From NCBI RefSeq assembly GCF_030445035.2, contig NC_092216.1, forward strand, positions 16,555,405 through 16,619,404: a DNA stretch of 64,000 nucleotides. Direction: 5' to 3'. The notes beneath the pieces are model-generated. The model did not search any database and had not been told where the DNA came from. It saw only the letters and a program-made list of their open reading frames with translations. The translations under genes and the position numbers were made by a program. Positions 34,426 through 45,185 of this stretch are shown here, one piece after another. This DNA comes from Dasypus novemcinctus (Eukaryota > Chordata > Mammalia > Cingulata > Dasypodidae). Every line of letters begins with the position of its first letter. The stretch's first letter is position 1.

Positions 34426-34985
34426 ATGTTAATCTTTTAATATTTCTCTGGTTGTGATATCCTTTGATTATATTAAATTCAGTTGAGGTGCACTTGATTA
34501 TATTATCTGACATAATTGCATCGAGGACCTCTTGATTCAACCACATCAGTAAGTGAGTCTGATATAAATGGACACTCACACAGACATATAGAGAAGAGAG
34601 AGCTCTGTCATTTCTGATCTGGCCATGTGACATTATGAAGAAAGTTCAAACACCTGAAGCCCTGGGGACAAATGAACAATTTTACCTGATAACTTACAAT
34701 TAACCTTGGGCAGAGAGTGGTAAAAGACATAAAGCTGAAATCAAGAAGAAGTGGAGCTGCTGAACCTGAGAGTGGAAGCCCAAAGGGGAAGACTGATACC
34801 CCTCAGAGAGCACCTGCTATCTTGCTTCAACATGTGGTGGCTGACTTTGATGAAAAAATACCTCTTATGGTACTTTCTATTGTCTTGGGGCTGTATGCTT
34901 TTACCCCAAATAAATACTCTTTTAAAAAACCAACAAATTTCTGGTACTTTGAAACAGCATTCCTTTGACTGACTAATACATACAC
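34426..34985 (+). mobile_element. Unclassified ~560 bp interspersed repeat
   Basis: It starts near 'tgtgtatgttaatc' and ends near 'gactgactaatacatacac', an imperfect inverted match. It carries AATAAA at 34909 ('caaataaatactc') close to its right end. The right-hand part ('ccaacaaatttctggtactttg') resembles a common xenarthran repeat I remember but cannot name. It could be a solo LTR or a non-autonomous DNA transposon. Confidence 0.45.
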
Positions 34986-36019
34986 TCTCTTCCATCCCCC
35001 TCTCTCTTGTTTTTATGTGTTTTGTTTTGTCTTGTTTTTCATCTCAACCTACAGAACTCCTTTTAGTATTTCTTGAAAAGCAGGATCATTGCTCACAATT
35101 TTTCTCAATTTCTGTACTTGTGAATATTTTCATCTCTCCCTCATTTTTGAAGGACAGTTTTTCTGGATATGGGATTCTTGTCTGGTAACTGTTTTTCTTT
35201 AAAGAGTTTAACTACATTATACCACTGACTTCTCACCTCCATGGTTTCAAATAAGAAACCAGCACTTAATCTTATCAAAATTATGTGGGATGGATCTCTT
35301 TTCTTTTGCTGCTTTCAGTATTTTGTTTTCATCTTGAGGTTTTGACAATCTGATGAGCATGTGTCCTAGGGAAGGTCTGCTAGGATTTATTGCCTTTGGA
35401 ATTTTGCTGTGCTTCCTGAACATGAGTTGGGAAATTTTTTTATCATTATTTCCTTCAACACACCTACTGCCTCTTTTATCTTCTCTTAAGGCCTGGGATA
35501 CACATATGCATATGTTTTCATTTTGTGTTATTCAATTCCCTATGCCCCTATTGATTTTTTTCCATGATTTGTTTTTCTATCACTTCTACTATCTGTGTGA
35601 TTTCAGATGTACTATCTTCAATGCTGCCTATTCTTTCCTGTGCCTGCTCAAATCTGATGTTATGTGCTTCTAGTGTATTTTTAATTTCTTGCATTGGGGC
35701 TTTTATCATCATCAACTCTGTTATCTTTTTAAGTATGTTTACAATTTATTCTGCATGTTCCCCCCATATCTTCTTGATATCCTTTATTTTTCCTTTGTTT
35801 CTTCAATTTTGTTAAGGATATTTGTTTGGACATCCATAGTTAGCGGTTCCCTGTTTTGCATCTCCTCTCTCCATTTTAGTTTGTTCCTTAGACTGGTCCA
35901 TTACTTCCTGTTTCTTAGTTTGGCTTGTCATTTTTTTCTGATGTCTAGGCATCTGTTTATATTCATGTGCTTACTCAGTTGGTTATTTTCTCTTCCTAGT
36001 CTAGGATTTTATGCCATGA
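34986..36019 (-). mobile_element. Old L1 5' UTR and ORF1 fragment
   Basis: 35030-35540 is L1M-like 5' region; 35560-36015 read on the minus strand is ORF1 (coiled coil and N-terminus; the complement of 'gaaattaaaaatacactaga' is prominent at 35660-35690). No intact frame. Confidence 0.6.
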
Positions 36020-37900
36020 TATTTAGAGTGAGGAATCTATCATTGATATCCATGAAAAGACAAGTTATGACTAAATGTCACCAGGAGCTTGCATTCAGAA
36101 TATAGTTACAATAGTACCATACTGAATACAATGAGGAAGAAAGAATTGATATAAAAAAAGTGAAGTGATGAGAGTTTACATAATCGAGACTTGTTTCTAT
36201 GTTGTGTAAGAATCAGACCATTGTTTTAAGAGTCAGGAAGATAGAATCCATATGTATAGAAAGAGGAGAAGTAGTTTCATTAAGCAGAGAGCTTTCATCT
36301 ACATCCTAATAAGAAATAGGCTATAAGTAGTTACAGAAAACTACTATCAAAATGCAAAGACGTATTATGCCATATATATTACAGCAAGAATTTACATTCT
36401 TATCCCAGGAGAGGAGGTCAGTATTCATAAATCCTGAATATATTTCTTAGTAAGCCTGAATACCTAAAATTGATTGTTACAGTTTCTACCATATCTACAA
36501 AGGCGGGGGGGAGGTGGTGCATGGTTCATCAATCCTAGATCCTGAATTTTTTTTCCAATACATAAACACAGATTGCTTCAACCAATGATAAAGTATATGT
36601 ATCTAAGGACAACAGAGAGTTGATAGCCTATTACCATTAAGAAATAGACCATTGACCATACATAGGATGATGTTATTTATGATGCTCCACAGGGATCCAT
36701 CATCCATATCCAAGGAAAGATAAGGTCAGTGTACATAAAGCTGTTAGAGTCAGCATAGAACCTTTAAAGAGAATAACCTTCATTGTTAGAATCAGAAAAT
36801 TAGTAAAAATCCAAGGAGAGGAGTTAGCATTCTGAAATAATATTCTAGTATAGATTAATGTGCCTTTCTTAGCCATCAGGAGGTGAACTCCATATCAATA
36901 GGGATAGGTGGACAGAGATTACAGACCCAAGATGCTCAATTTAAATTTTAGTAATCAGATAGTAGAAATAGATTTTGGTTGTTACATACAGAATCTATAT
37001 CCTAAAATGGTGGTCTTTCTTCCCTGAGTTGCAGAATGATAGCATCTATATCCTAAAATGGTGGTCATTGTTCCCTGAGTTAGAAGACTGACATCATTTT
37101 CTAATAGAAAATCTTGGCCACAGCCAGGATGCTATCAACCATATTAAATAAAGAGGAGTTTAACCTTCTTTAAGCCTGGACCTGGAATTCATACATGAAA
37201 GAGATATAGGATGATTTGTTCAGCTAAGAAATTAAGATCAATTCTGAGAGAAAGGGAGGGCAAGATTCAGATATCTGTTGACTAAGTTTATATCCTAGTA
37301 AGCAATGAGAGGCATGGTTATTACAGAATGGAGGTTACCATCAATACCCAGAAATTTAATAGCTCAGAGTGCATAAAGCCAATACCTTCATCAACATTCT
37401 GTTATGGACTGGAAGCTGTCATCACTATCAAAAGAGAGATGAAGTGAAATTTCACAGAACTAGAAGCATGAATCCATATCCTAGTAATAACTAGGCTATA
37501 ATTTTTACAGCTCAGAAACAAGAATCCTAACCAAAGAAATATGCAGTATTCGTAGCACAAAAAAAAAAATGATACAAATTCTAATAAGTAAATATTAAAA
37601 AGTAAAAGGCTAAGAATTACAGCCAGTGAGGTTCCATCTATATACAAGAGGAAAGAAAAAGTTCATATATCCAGAAAGCTAAATCTATATCATAGTAAAC
37701 ATAGTGTTATGAATGTTACAGTCATGGAGATAGTAATAACAATAATGAAAAGCCATGCTAGGATTTATAAAATGTGGGTATTGAATAAATATCCTAGTAA
37801 GAAATAAGCCATGTTCTTACTTATATCCAAAGTGAGAACATCCGTAACTATTAAAAAAGAGAAATCAAGGATTGCGTTCACAGACCCTAAATCCTGGTAT
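36020..37900. repeat. Degenerate short-phrase repeat field
   Basis: Variants of 'atatcctagtaagaaatagg', 'gttacag', 'gaggtca...cata' and 'gaatccatatcc' recur irregularly every ~60-110 bp (for example at 36284, 36994, 37045, 37300, 37485, 37690, 37790). Within it, 36994-37044 and 37045-37096 are a clear 51-bp tandem pair ('ctatatcctaaaatggtggt'). It reads as an old eroded satellite. No gene seen. Confidence 0.55.
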
Positions 37901-38330
37901 CTCAGGTTCAGATATTTCAAAGTCCATACTCATTTCTGATGCCAACTCAAGGTCAAGGATACCAAGACCACCCTTCCTGACACAAACTGCAAATTAAGTG
38001 GCCTTCTGATACCAGTTGCTAGTTCAGGAGTCTCCAAGAGAAACTTAGGGTTTCATAATTTACTAGAAGGACTCACTGAACACAGTGACACCTCTTGTAT
38101 TTATGGCTGTAGTTTCTCATGACAAAAGAAGGCAGCTTAATATCAACCAAAAGAAGACATATATAAGATGGCATTCATGAGAGTTCTAAGCTTGGTATTC
38201 CAGTTGTCCTCTGCTGGTGAAGTCATGACAACACTAACTTGTATCTCAATTATGTGTGATAATACACTTGCTGTAGTACTGATCAGGGAAGCTCACCTGT
38301 TCTGGTATCCAGAGATTTTTTTAAAAATTT
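37901..38330. other. Possible LTR-like fragment
   Basis: Non-L1 sequence. 38045-38300 has the feel of a known mammalian LTR class (a 'ttactagaaggactcactga' opening and 'ttccagttgtcctctgctgg'), but I cannot assign it. Left part 37901-38040 is unassigned. Confidence 0.3.
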
Positions 38331-39137
38331 CATTAGAGAAGTTGTAGGTTTACAGAAAAATTCTGTAAAAAACTACAACCCTCCTATATATCCCCTATTG
38401 ATGAGGCTTTGTATTCACTTGGTACTTTTGTTAAAGTTGATGAAAGAATATTTTTGTCCTATTAATTATAGCTCACGGTTCACTAGGTGTATTTTTCCCA
38501 CATACTACTTTATTATTAACATTTTGTTTTAGTGTCATAAATTTGTTATAATTAATGAAAAGTCTTTGCTATATTTGTACTAACTGAGATCTATTTTCTA
38601 CAATAGAATCTAGAGTTATACAGCCCTATACGTTTTATCATTTAACTTTTACCCTGATAACATATATGACCTAAATTTTCCTCTTTTAACCACATTAAAG
38701 TACATAATTCTAGGTTGTTAATTATATTCACAATAATGTACTACCATTACTACCATACATTTTCAAAATTTTACAATCAACTTAAATAGAAATTCTGTAC
38801 AAATTAAGCATCACCTCCCCATTCTCTAACCACAAATTCATACCTCAGTAATCTACATTCTAGACTATATGAGTTTGCTTATTACAATTAGCTCATATTG
38901 GTGAAGTCAAACAATATTTGTCATTTTCTGTCTGCCTTATTTCACTCACCATAATGTCCTTATGGTTCATCCACATTATCACATACTTCAGTACTTCATT
39001 CCTTATGCTTGAATACTATCCCATTGTATGTATAAGCCATATTTTCTTTTATCTATCCATTGGTTAATGGATACTTGTGTTGTTTCCATTTTGTGGCAAT
39101 TATGAATAATACCACTATTCATACCAGTTTGCTACTA
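38325..39137 (-). mobile_element. Old L1 3' UTR fragment
   Basis: Starts with the shared 3' UTR head 'agaagttgtaggtttacag' and runs through the ORF2-end phrases ('ttcactcaccataatgtcct', 'atctatccattggttaatgg'). It is cut at 39138 by a younger L1 3' end. Confidence 0.7.
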
Positions 39138-39690
39138 TATATTTTTTATTTTAATTATATTTTTTGAAGATACATACATCACAAAAAATGTTACATTAAA
39201 AAATATGAGGTTCCCATATATCCCACACCCAATACCCCCATTCCTCACACATCAACAACCTCTTTCATCGCTGTGGTACATTCACTGCATTTGGTGAATA
39301 CATTTTGGAGCACTGCTGCACTGCATGGATAATAGTTTATGTTGTAGTTTACACTCTCACCTAGTATATTCAGTGGCTTATGGCAGGATATATAATGTCC
39401 AGCAACTATTCTTGCAATACCATTTAGAATAACTCCAAGACCGGGAAATGCCCCCAGGTGACATCTCGTCTTCCCTCTCCCTGCCTTCAGCAACTACCAT
39501 TTTCATTTTCTTCACATCAGTGTTACAATTTCTTCCATTACTAGTCACAATATTCCTATACTAGAATACCAGTAATCCCACTCTAATCCATATTTTATTC
39601 TTCCATCCTGTGGACCCTCTGATGGTGATGTCCACTCCATCTCTATTATGTTATTAGTACCTGCTTTCAATTCCTTTGTGTATTAGTGGA
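39138..39690 (-). mobile_element. 5'-truncated L1 3' end (younger family)
   Basis: T-rich start (complement of the tail), then the complement of the L1-A 3' UTR end, collinear with 23941-24500. The split L1 resumes at ~39690. Confidence 0.8.
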
Positions 39691-40725
39691 TTGCCAGGTC
39701 ATTTGGTAATTCTATACTTAGCTTCCTAAGAAACCTCCAAACTCTTCCATAGTAGCTGCATCATTTTAAACTGCCACCAGAAAGAAGTTCCCATATCTCC
39801 ACATCGTTACCAACCCTTGTAATTTTCCTTTTTAAATAGCAGCCATTTTAGTAGGTATGAAATGGTATCTCATTGTGGTTTTGATGTGCATTTCCTAAGA
39901 GCTGTGATGCTGAGCATCTTTCTTTAAGCAATTTACATATCCCATTTGAAGAAATGTCTATTCCAGTTTTTGTACCTTTTTCAAATTGGGTTTGTTTGTC
40001 TTTTTATTGTGTAAGTAAGGATTTACTTATAGGTTATGAGCCCCTTTTTGGAAATAAGGTTTGCAAATATTTTCTAGCATTGAGTAGGTTGTCTCTTCAG
40101 TTTTGTCAGATATGACTTTGATGCAATTTAAAAAAATTTTTGGAATAGATACTACTTGCCTATTTTTTTTTTTCTTTTGTTGCTTGTGATTTGCATGTAA
40201 AATCTAAGGAACCATTACTTAGCACAATATCCTGAAGATGTGTCCCTACATTTCTTGCATTTTATAGTCCTGGTTCTTGTATTTAGATCTTTGATCCATT
40301 TTGAGTTAAGTTTTAATATCGAGTGAGATAGGGTCCTCTTTAAATCTTTGCATATGGATATCCAGTTCTCCCAGAACCACTTATTAGAGGCTAGTCTTTC
40401 CCAATGGAAAAGTTTTGGCAACCTTATTAGAAATCAACTGGCCACAAATATGTGGGTCTATTTCTGAAATCCAAATTCCATTTCATTTGTCATTTTATGT
40501 CTGTATGCCAGTGTCACTCTGTTTTCACCACTGTAGCTATAGCTTTGTAATAAGATTTAAAGTGAGGAAGTATGAGTTCTCCAACTTTGTTCTGTTTTAA
40601 GGTGTTTTTGGCTATTCAGGGACCATAAGACTTCCAAATAACTTTGATAATTGACTTTGCCATTTTTGCAAAGTAGACTTTTGGGATTTTGACTGAGAGT
40701 GCATTGAATCTGTAAACTAAATTGA
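39691..40725 (-). mobile_element. Old L1 ORF2 C-terminal fragment
   Basis: Continuation of 38325-39137. Minus frame 40215-40421 covers the region equivalent to L1-B '[18 protein letters not shown]'. It stops abruptly at 40725 where ERV-2 sequence begins, so the provirus or a deletion cut it. Confidence 0.7.
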
Positions 40726-41837
40726 GTAGAAACCACATTGTGTGAGCTAGGACCTGGGCTACCCCTCCTTAAATGAAACACAGCCTGAAGCAAGTAGCCA
40801 CCAGTGTAAACTGGACACTTACTAATTAAAAAATAACATACCTCCCTGAGGAAAGAAAGTACAAATGTTGCTACAAACTTTAAGCCCCTCAAGGCTGTAT
40901 ACTGTCTTCTTGTGGTAACATTACCAAACACCCCATTCATGCATCTTGTGTAACTTTTGCAGAATATCCATTCTCATACCCTATGGAATATCTTTATACT
41001 TAGACCCTTATATTCCCTTTCCTCTTCTTTCTTTGAGCTGCTGCTATTGAAAAGTCTTTCCTGTTTGAAAGTCTTGATAAAGCTCATCTCTAATAATTTG
41101 TCAGGAGCATTCTTTGGACTTGTGGCTGCCCAGACTCATGCCTTCTGGAGTTCAGTTGGAACAGCTGGTGAGCCAGCCAGCAGTGAGACCAAAGGACCAC
41201 CAGCAATAGCAGGCATGAACTCTGGGAAGGGGAACCCATACAAGACATCCTGAGTTGACCTATAATGTCCCTATGGGGATACATGGCTGCCCTCCTGGAC
41301 AAGAGGAAAATGCTGAGAGAATACGGGATGCCCTGAAGACTTGGGTGGTTATACGATTGTGTTGCAGCAAGTGGCAAAGCACTGCATTTAAATAAGAAAA
41401 GGTGAGACCGCCAGATAGCAGAGGCCTTTATTAGGAGTCTTGCAAGCTACCAAGGTAGAACAGATTGCACAAGCCTCTGTGTACCACCTAGAGGAGGGAT
41501 TAAAGTAGTAAGAGATCTGTGCTAACACAGGCAGAGATAAAAGACTCTTTAACTGAAAGCCTATGCCAAGCTAATGATCAATTAGAAACCTTAGATGGCA
41601 GATGTGTTCATTCTAGAAGCTATAGGTTGCCTCAGGTCCAAATCTAGGTGATATTAACCACTGCTGGGTGGGACTCCTAGGCATGGGATCCTATGGACTC
41701 CTCCTCACATGAGGAAAAGAGGAGGAATGTGGGAGGTGGAAAAAGATAAGTCCCCCTTGGGTGCATCCCCTAAGACAACAGAAGTGGAAGGCATTACAGG
41801 ACCATCTTCTGCAGCCCTGCAGTTCTGACCTCCCAAG

Positions 41838-42090
41838 CAAAAATTGCATGTTACTATGAGAGGCTACACCATTGCTGAGTTAGGTGATTTAGGGCAGAAG
41901 TACAGGCAGAAATCTAGAGACTTCCTACCTAATTGGATTCTAAGGTCATGGGACCCTGGAGCAGAAGTAGTAGTATCTGAGCTGGAGATGAACAAGTTAT
42001 CCCCTATTACCACTCATCATTCTCTGCATCAGCATCAACATACTGCTTCAAAAAAGGCAAAAAAGTATGGTTGCTAGTTTGATTAGTTGC
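41838..42090 (+). pseudogene. ERV-2 gag-like fragment
   Basis: Frame 41844-42077 (77 codons) contains 'YTIAELGDLGQKYRQK' followed by a Trp-Leu/Trp-Asp pattern and 'ITTHHSLHQ'. This pattern is like the capsid region of ERV gag proteins as I remember them. Only a fragment; ends at a stop after a lysine-rich run. Confidence 0.45.
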
Positions 42091-42254
42091 TAGATGCAAA
42101 GCTGCCTGGCTAGCGAAGGAGATATAATCCACCCCACCCCTCTTTGGCAATGCATGGAAGTGTTACAGGATAATTTACAGCTCGGGATAAAGTAAGCTTT
42201 TTATGCTGCCAACTTCAGGGGGCCTGATGCTAAAACATTTGCCACAGGAGTGAA

Positions 42255-42600
42255 AGAGACTGCGCTGCATTCTGTCTCCAAACATGGACCACTGGTGTTT
42301 TAGGAATTGACATTCTCCAGAATGGTACATTGCAGACTACCATAGCAGAATTCTGCTCCCAATGCTGAGTAATAAAAGCAGTGCTAGGGGGACAAGCTAA
42401 ATGGTGCCAGTGAAGGTGCCCTCACTTTAAAGAACTGGGGCAATCAAACAACAAGATCCCTGAGGGGCACCAGGAAACTCTTGCAACAATTAAGGAATTA
42501 GGGGGGAAAGTGGGAATAATAATTACTACCCATAGTCTTTTCAATAGTCTGGTATGGCCAGTATGAAAACCTGATGGAATATGGCCTTTAATGCTATATT
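42255..42600 (+). pseudogene. ERV-2 protease end and reverse transcriptase start
   Basis: Plus-strand reading with frame shifts: a 'GIDILQ'-like protease end near 42305, then 'LFNSLVWPV' (42536-42562), a stop, and 'KPDGIW' (42566-42583), which correspond to the first conserved block of retroviral RT. No catalytic YXDD segment survives, so RT is mostly deleted. Confidence 0.6.
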
Positions 42601-43230
42601 TAGCTTAGATACTAAAGCCACTGCCTGTGCTAATCAGGAAAACTCATGCATGGGAATGGAGGACCCCGAGTAGGCTGCTCTTAAGAAGTCAAAAGGGCAA
42701 AACACAGGCTCAAGCACTAAGGGGGGTGGACTCTGACTTACTCTGTGAATTGGATGTGGCCAGCATTGATATTAGCTTTGGGGGGGGTTTCTGGCAAAGG
42801 CAACTTTCTAAGCAAGTACCTGTTGTGTTTGGTCACAATTGTGAAAGAGGCCAAGTTACTATATAGCTCCCTAGAGTAGTAACTATGTGCAGCATACCAC
42901 ACCATGTTGCAAGTGGAGGGCTTAACCCCAAAGTGTCTGGTCCCTGAGGACTGCCATCCCTCTCCAAGGGTGGACTGCAGATACTGGGGATAAGACAGGA
43001 AACATGGACTGCTGTGACTGCTCTCTGTGGGGGAGAGATGTGTGCAAGGACATCTGGGACTCCTGCCAGTGATAAGAGGTAACTATCAAGTCCCCACCCT
43101 CTCCTCTAACACTCCTGGGAATGTTGAGGCAGATGACCTCGTGAAGGTCCAGAGCAGTGTTGAACCACAGAAAAGTAGATGTTGTGGCTATCACAATTTG
43201 ACACCAAGTCCAGCAGCTCCAGCTGCCTGT
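42601..43230 (+). other. ERV-2 interior, poorly resolved
   Basis: Broken pol-like sequence with a G run (42780-42789). Chance frames at 42627-42866. No motif I can defend. Confidence 0.3.
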
Positions 43231-43700
43231 CAGTCACCAGCAGCTTGTGGTCATGACCCATGAGTGTCCATGCTCACTCCCATGACCATGAAAATTATCA
43301 CCAGATGGAACATAGTGGCCAAGCACAGACCCCAGAAACATGACAGCAAGTTGATTACATCAGTTCCATGCACAGTCAGAAGGGCAAGAATTGCTATCAT
43401 TGCCAGGGAACTCCTTCGCGGTAGGAAATGCCAAAGAGCTGACTACTGTTTGCTGCCTAGGAAAAGTAAGTGTCCTATTGGGGTACCAGCCCAAAATGAC
43501 AGCGACCAAGGGACTCCACTGACCATCAACTCATGCTGTCTTGGGCTATGGGTCAGCATATTGTCTGGACTTTCCATCTCACTTATAACCCCACCAGTGC
43601 AGGTTTTAGGGGAAGGATGAACAGCCTGTTAAAGGGGCACATCAAAGGCCATAAGGAGTCTTTGCAACATGGACTAAGAGGCTGTATCCAACCCTGACCC
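43231..43700 (+). pseudogene. ERV-2 integrase fragment
   Basis: 43501-43518 encodes 'SDQGTP', the core aspartate motif of retroviral integrases. Next (other frames) come a Trp-Thr-Phe-His reading and a Leu-Leu-Lys reading near 43625, typical of the end of the catalytic core. Upstream, 43180-43490 is His/Cys-rich in parts, as expected of the N-terminal zinc region, but the frame shifts. Inactive. Confidence 0.55.
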
Positions 43701-44531
43701 ACTTAAATCAGCTCTAGTCAAAATGCCAATACAGGACTCATGCAGACCTGGAGAATACAAGTTAAAGGCACAACTGCCCTGCAACCCAAGAAAGGGAAGT
43801 AATAATGATCTGTTGTTGCCTATGCCTCAAATCATACAAACTGGAGAAATGAGGCCCTTTGGCCATGGTACTGGCCTATGTAGCTGGGGCATAATCCCAT
43901 CCCCTAAAGGATGGCTGTGGACTTGCAGGAAAAATAAGTGGGCATATTTACCCTGTAACTGGACCAGACGATGCATGTGGGGACAGATGTATGTTCTTGG
44001 TCCCCTATATGACTCGTCATCCGGTACCCTCAGTCAGTGGGAAATGATAAAGGCTCGATATAAGGTGAAACACCCTCCTGGTGGTTCTTTCCATTGACTA
44101 CTTTTGTGCCAGTTGGTGCTAAATCATCCCTGAAAAACACTAACTGCTTTAGTCTTCCCTCCACTCAAGTACTTAAGGATTCCAAGACAGCAATTTCCTA
44201 CTAAATGAAGAACCTACCCAACTGTGAAGGGTAGTTTTGCAAAGTAGAATGTTTTTAGATATTCTTACTGTATCACAGGTGGGACCTGAGCCTTCTGAAT
44301 GTCCAATGTTGTTTTGTAGTCCTGATCATTTCCATATATTTCACAAGCTCTAAAGTATATGTGAAGACATACCACACATCGATAACTACTGACCGCTATC
44401 TTACTGGTTAAATTCCCCTTTCTCACCTTGCCAACAGGTTTTCACAGGTCTACTTGGTTTGCATGGAGGACTCTTATTATGCTGTTGTCTGTTTTACTGT
44501 TGCTGTGGAACATGGATACATTGTGTCCTAT
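43701..44531 (+). pseudogene. ERV-2 env fragment
   Basis: Frame 43723-44097 (124 codons) contains 'WLWTC' and 'WAYLPCNWTRRC', the Trp/Cys pattern of the env surface-transmembrane junction region in class I ERVs, and 'LSQWEM'. 44459-44531 has a Leu/Cys-rich hydrophobic run that could be a membrane-anchor remnant. Several stops between. This is a broken old copy. Confidence 0.55.
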
Positions 44532-44579
44532 GGCCAATGCGGCGGCTTGCTCGGTTGGTAGAGGTGGGGTCTGGCTACG

Positions 44580-44650
44580 GACGAGGGGTCGGTCCCACTT
44601 GGGACGAGGGGTCAGTCCGGCAGCAGACGAGGGGTCGGTCTCACAGGGGT
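44580..44650. repeat. 23-bp tandem repeat x3 in LTR U5
   Basis: GACGAGGGGTCRGTC occurs at 44580, 44603 and 44626, spacing 23 bp each. Confidence 0.85.
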
Positions 44651-44819
44651 TGCGCTGTTCGGCTGACGGGGTCGCCCGGCGAAGCCGGCGATGAAGGGGT
44701 CGCCAGGAGAAGCAGGCCACGAACTGGGGACAAGGGAGGCCAGGCCCTTGTCGGGGGCTCTCAGGACTGGAGGGTGCACGGCAGAAGAACTACCGTGGAG
44801 ACAAGGTAAACATGCAAGT

Positions 44820-44900
44820 CCACTTTATTGAGGGAGAGGCAACAGTTTTATAGGGGCTGGGGAAGGCTGATTGGTTGAAGCCACGCCCTGTTCTGATTGG
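44820..44900 (-). promoter_or_regulatory. LTR core promoter and poly(A) signal
   Basis: CCAAT (x2), GC-type box, TATAAAA and AATAAA in correct order on the minus strand, as listed for the solo LTR. Transcription would run towards lower coordinates, into the ERV-2 env relic. Confidence 0.7.
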
Positions 44901-45027
44901 TTGCCAGGGAAAGGTCAATGGGAGGTACTGGACGGGGGAGGGGTGGTGATTAGGGATTGGCTGTTGCTGTTGCTGGGGGAAGGGGCAGGGTTTAGGGATT
45001 GGTGGCTGCTGTTGCTGGGGTGGAGGG

Positions 45028-45185
45028 CAGACTGGAGTTTCCCGCCCACGCCTGGCTGTTGCTGCTGTCGGGGGAAGGGAAAAGGGCAGACTGGATTTCT
45101 CCACCCACGCCAGGCTGTTACTGCTGTCGGGGGAGGGGAAAAGGGCAGACTGGATTTCTCCACCCTGCGCCTGTGCAGGGAGAAA
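45028..45185. repeat. 59-bp tandem repeat in LTR U3 (about 2.5 units)
   Basis: 'cagactgga' heads at 45028, 45087 and 45146, spacing 59 bp. Units contain a CCCGCCCACGCC / CACGCC GC-box-like motif. It lies upstream of the promoter on the minus strand, where LTR enhancers usually sit. Confidence 0.85.

Noticed and set aside
34717..34968. 83-codon plus-strand frame that looks protein-like at first
   Set aside because: It lies in an interspersed repeat, has no conserved motif, and overlaps an equally good minus-strand frame.
36020..37900. CRISPR array or bacterial-type repeat
   Set aside because: Repeats are degenerate, spacing is irregular, and the setting is a mammalian genome.
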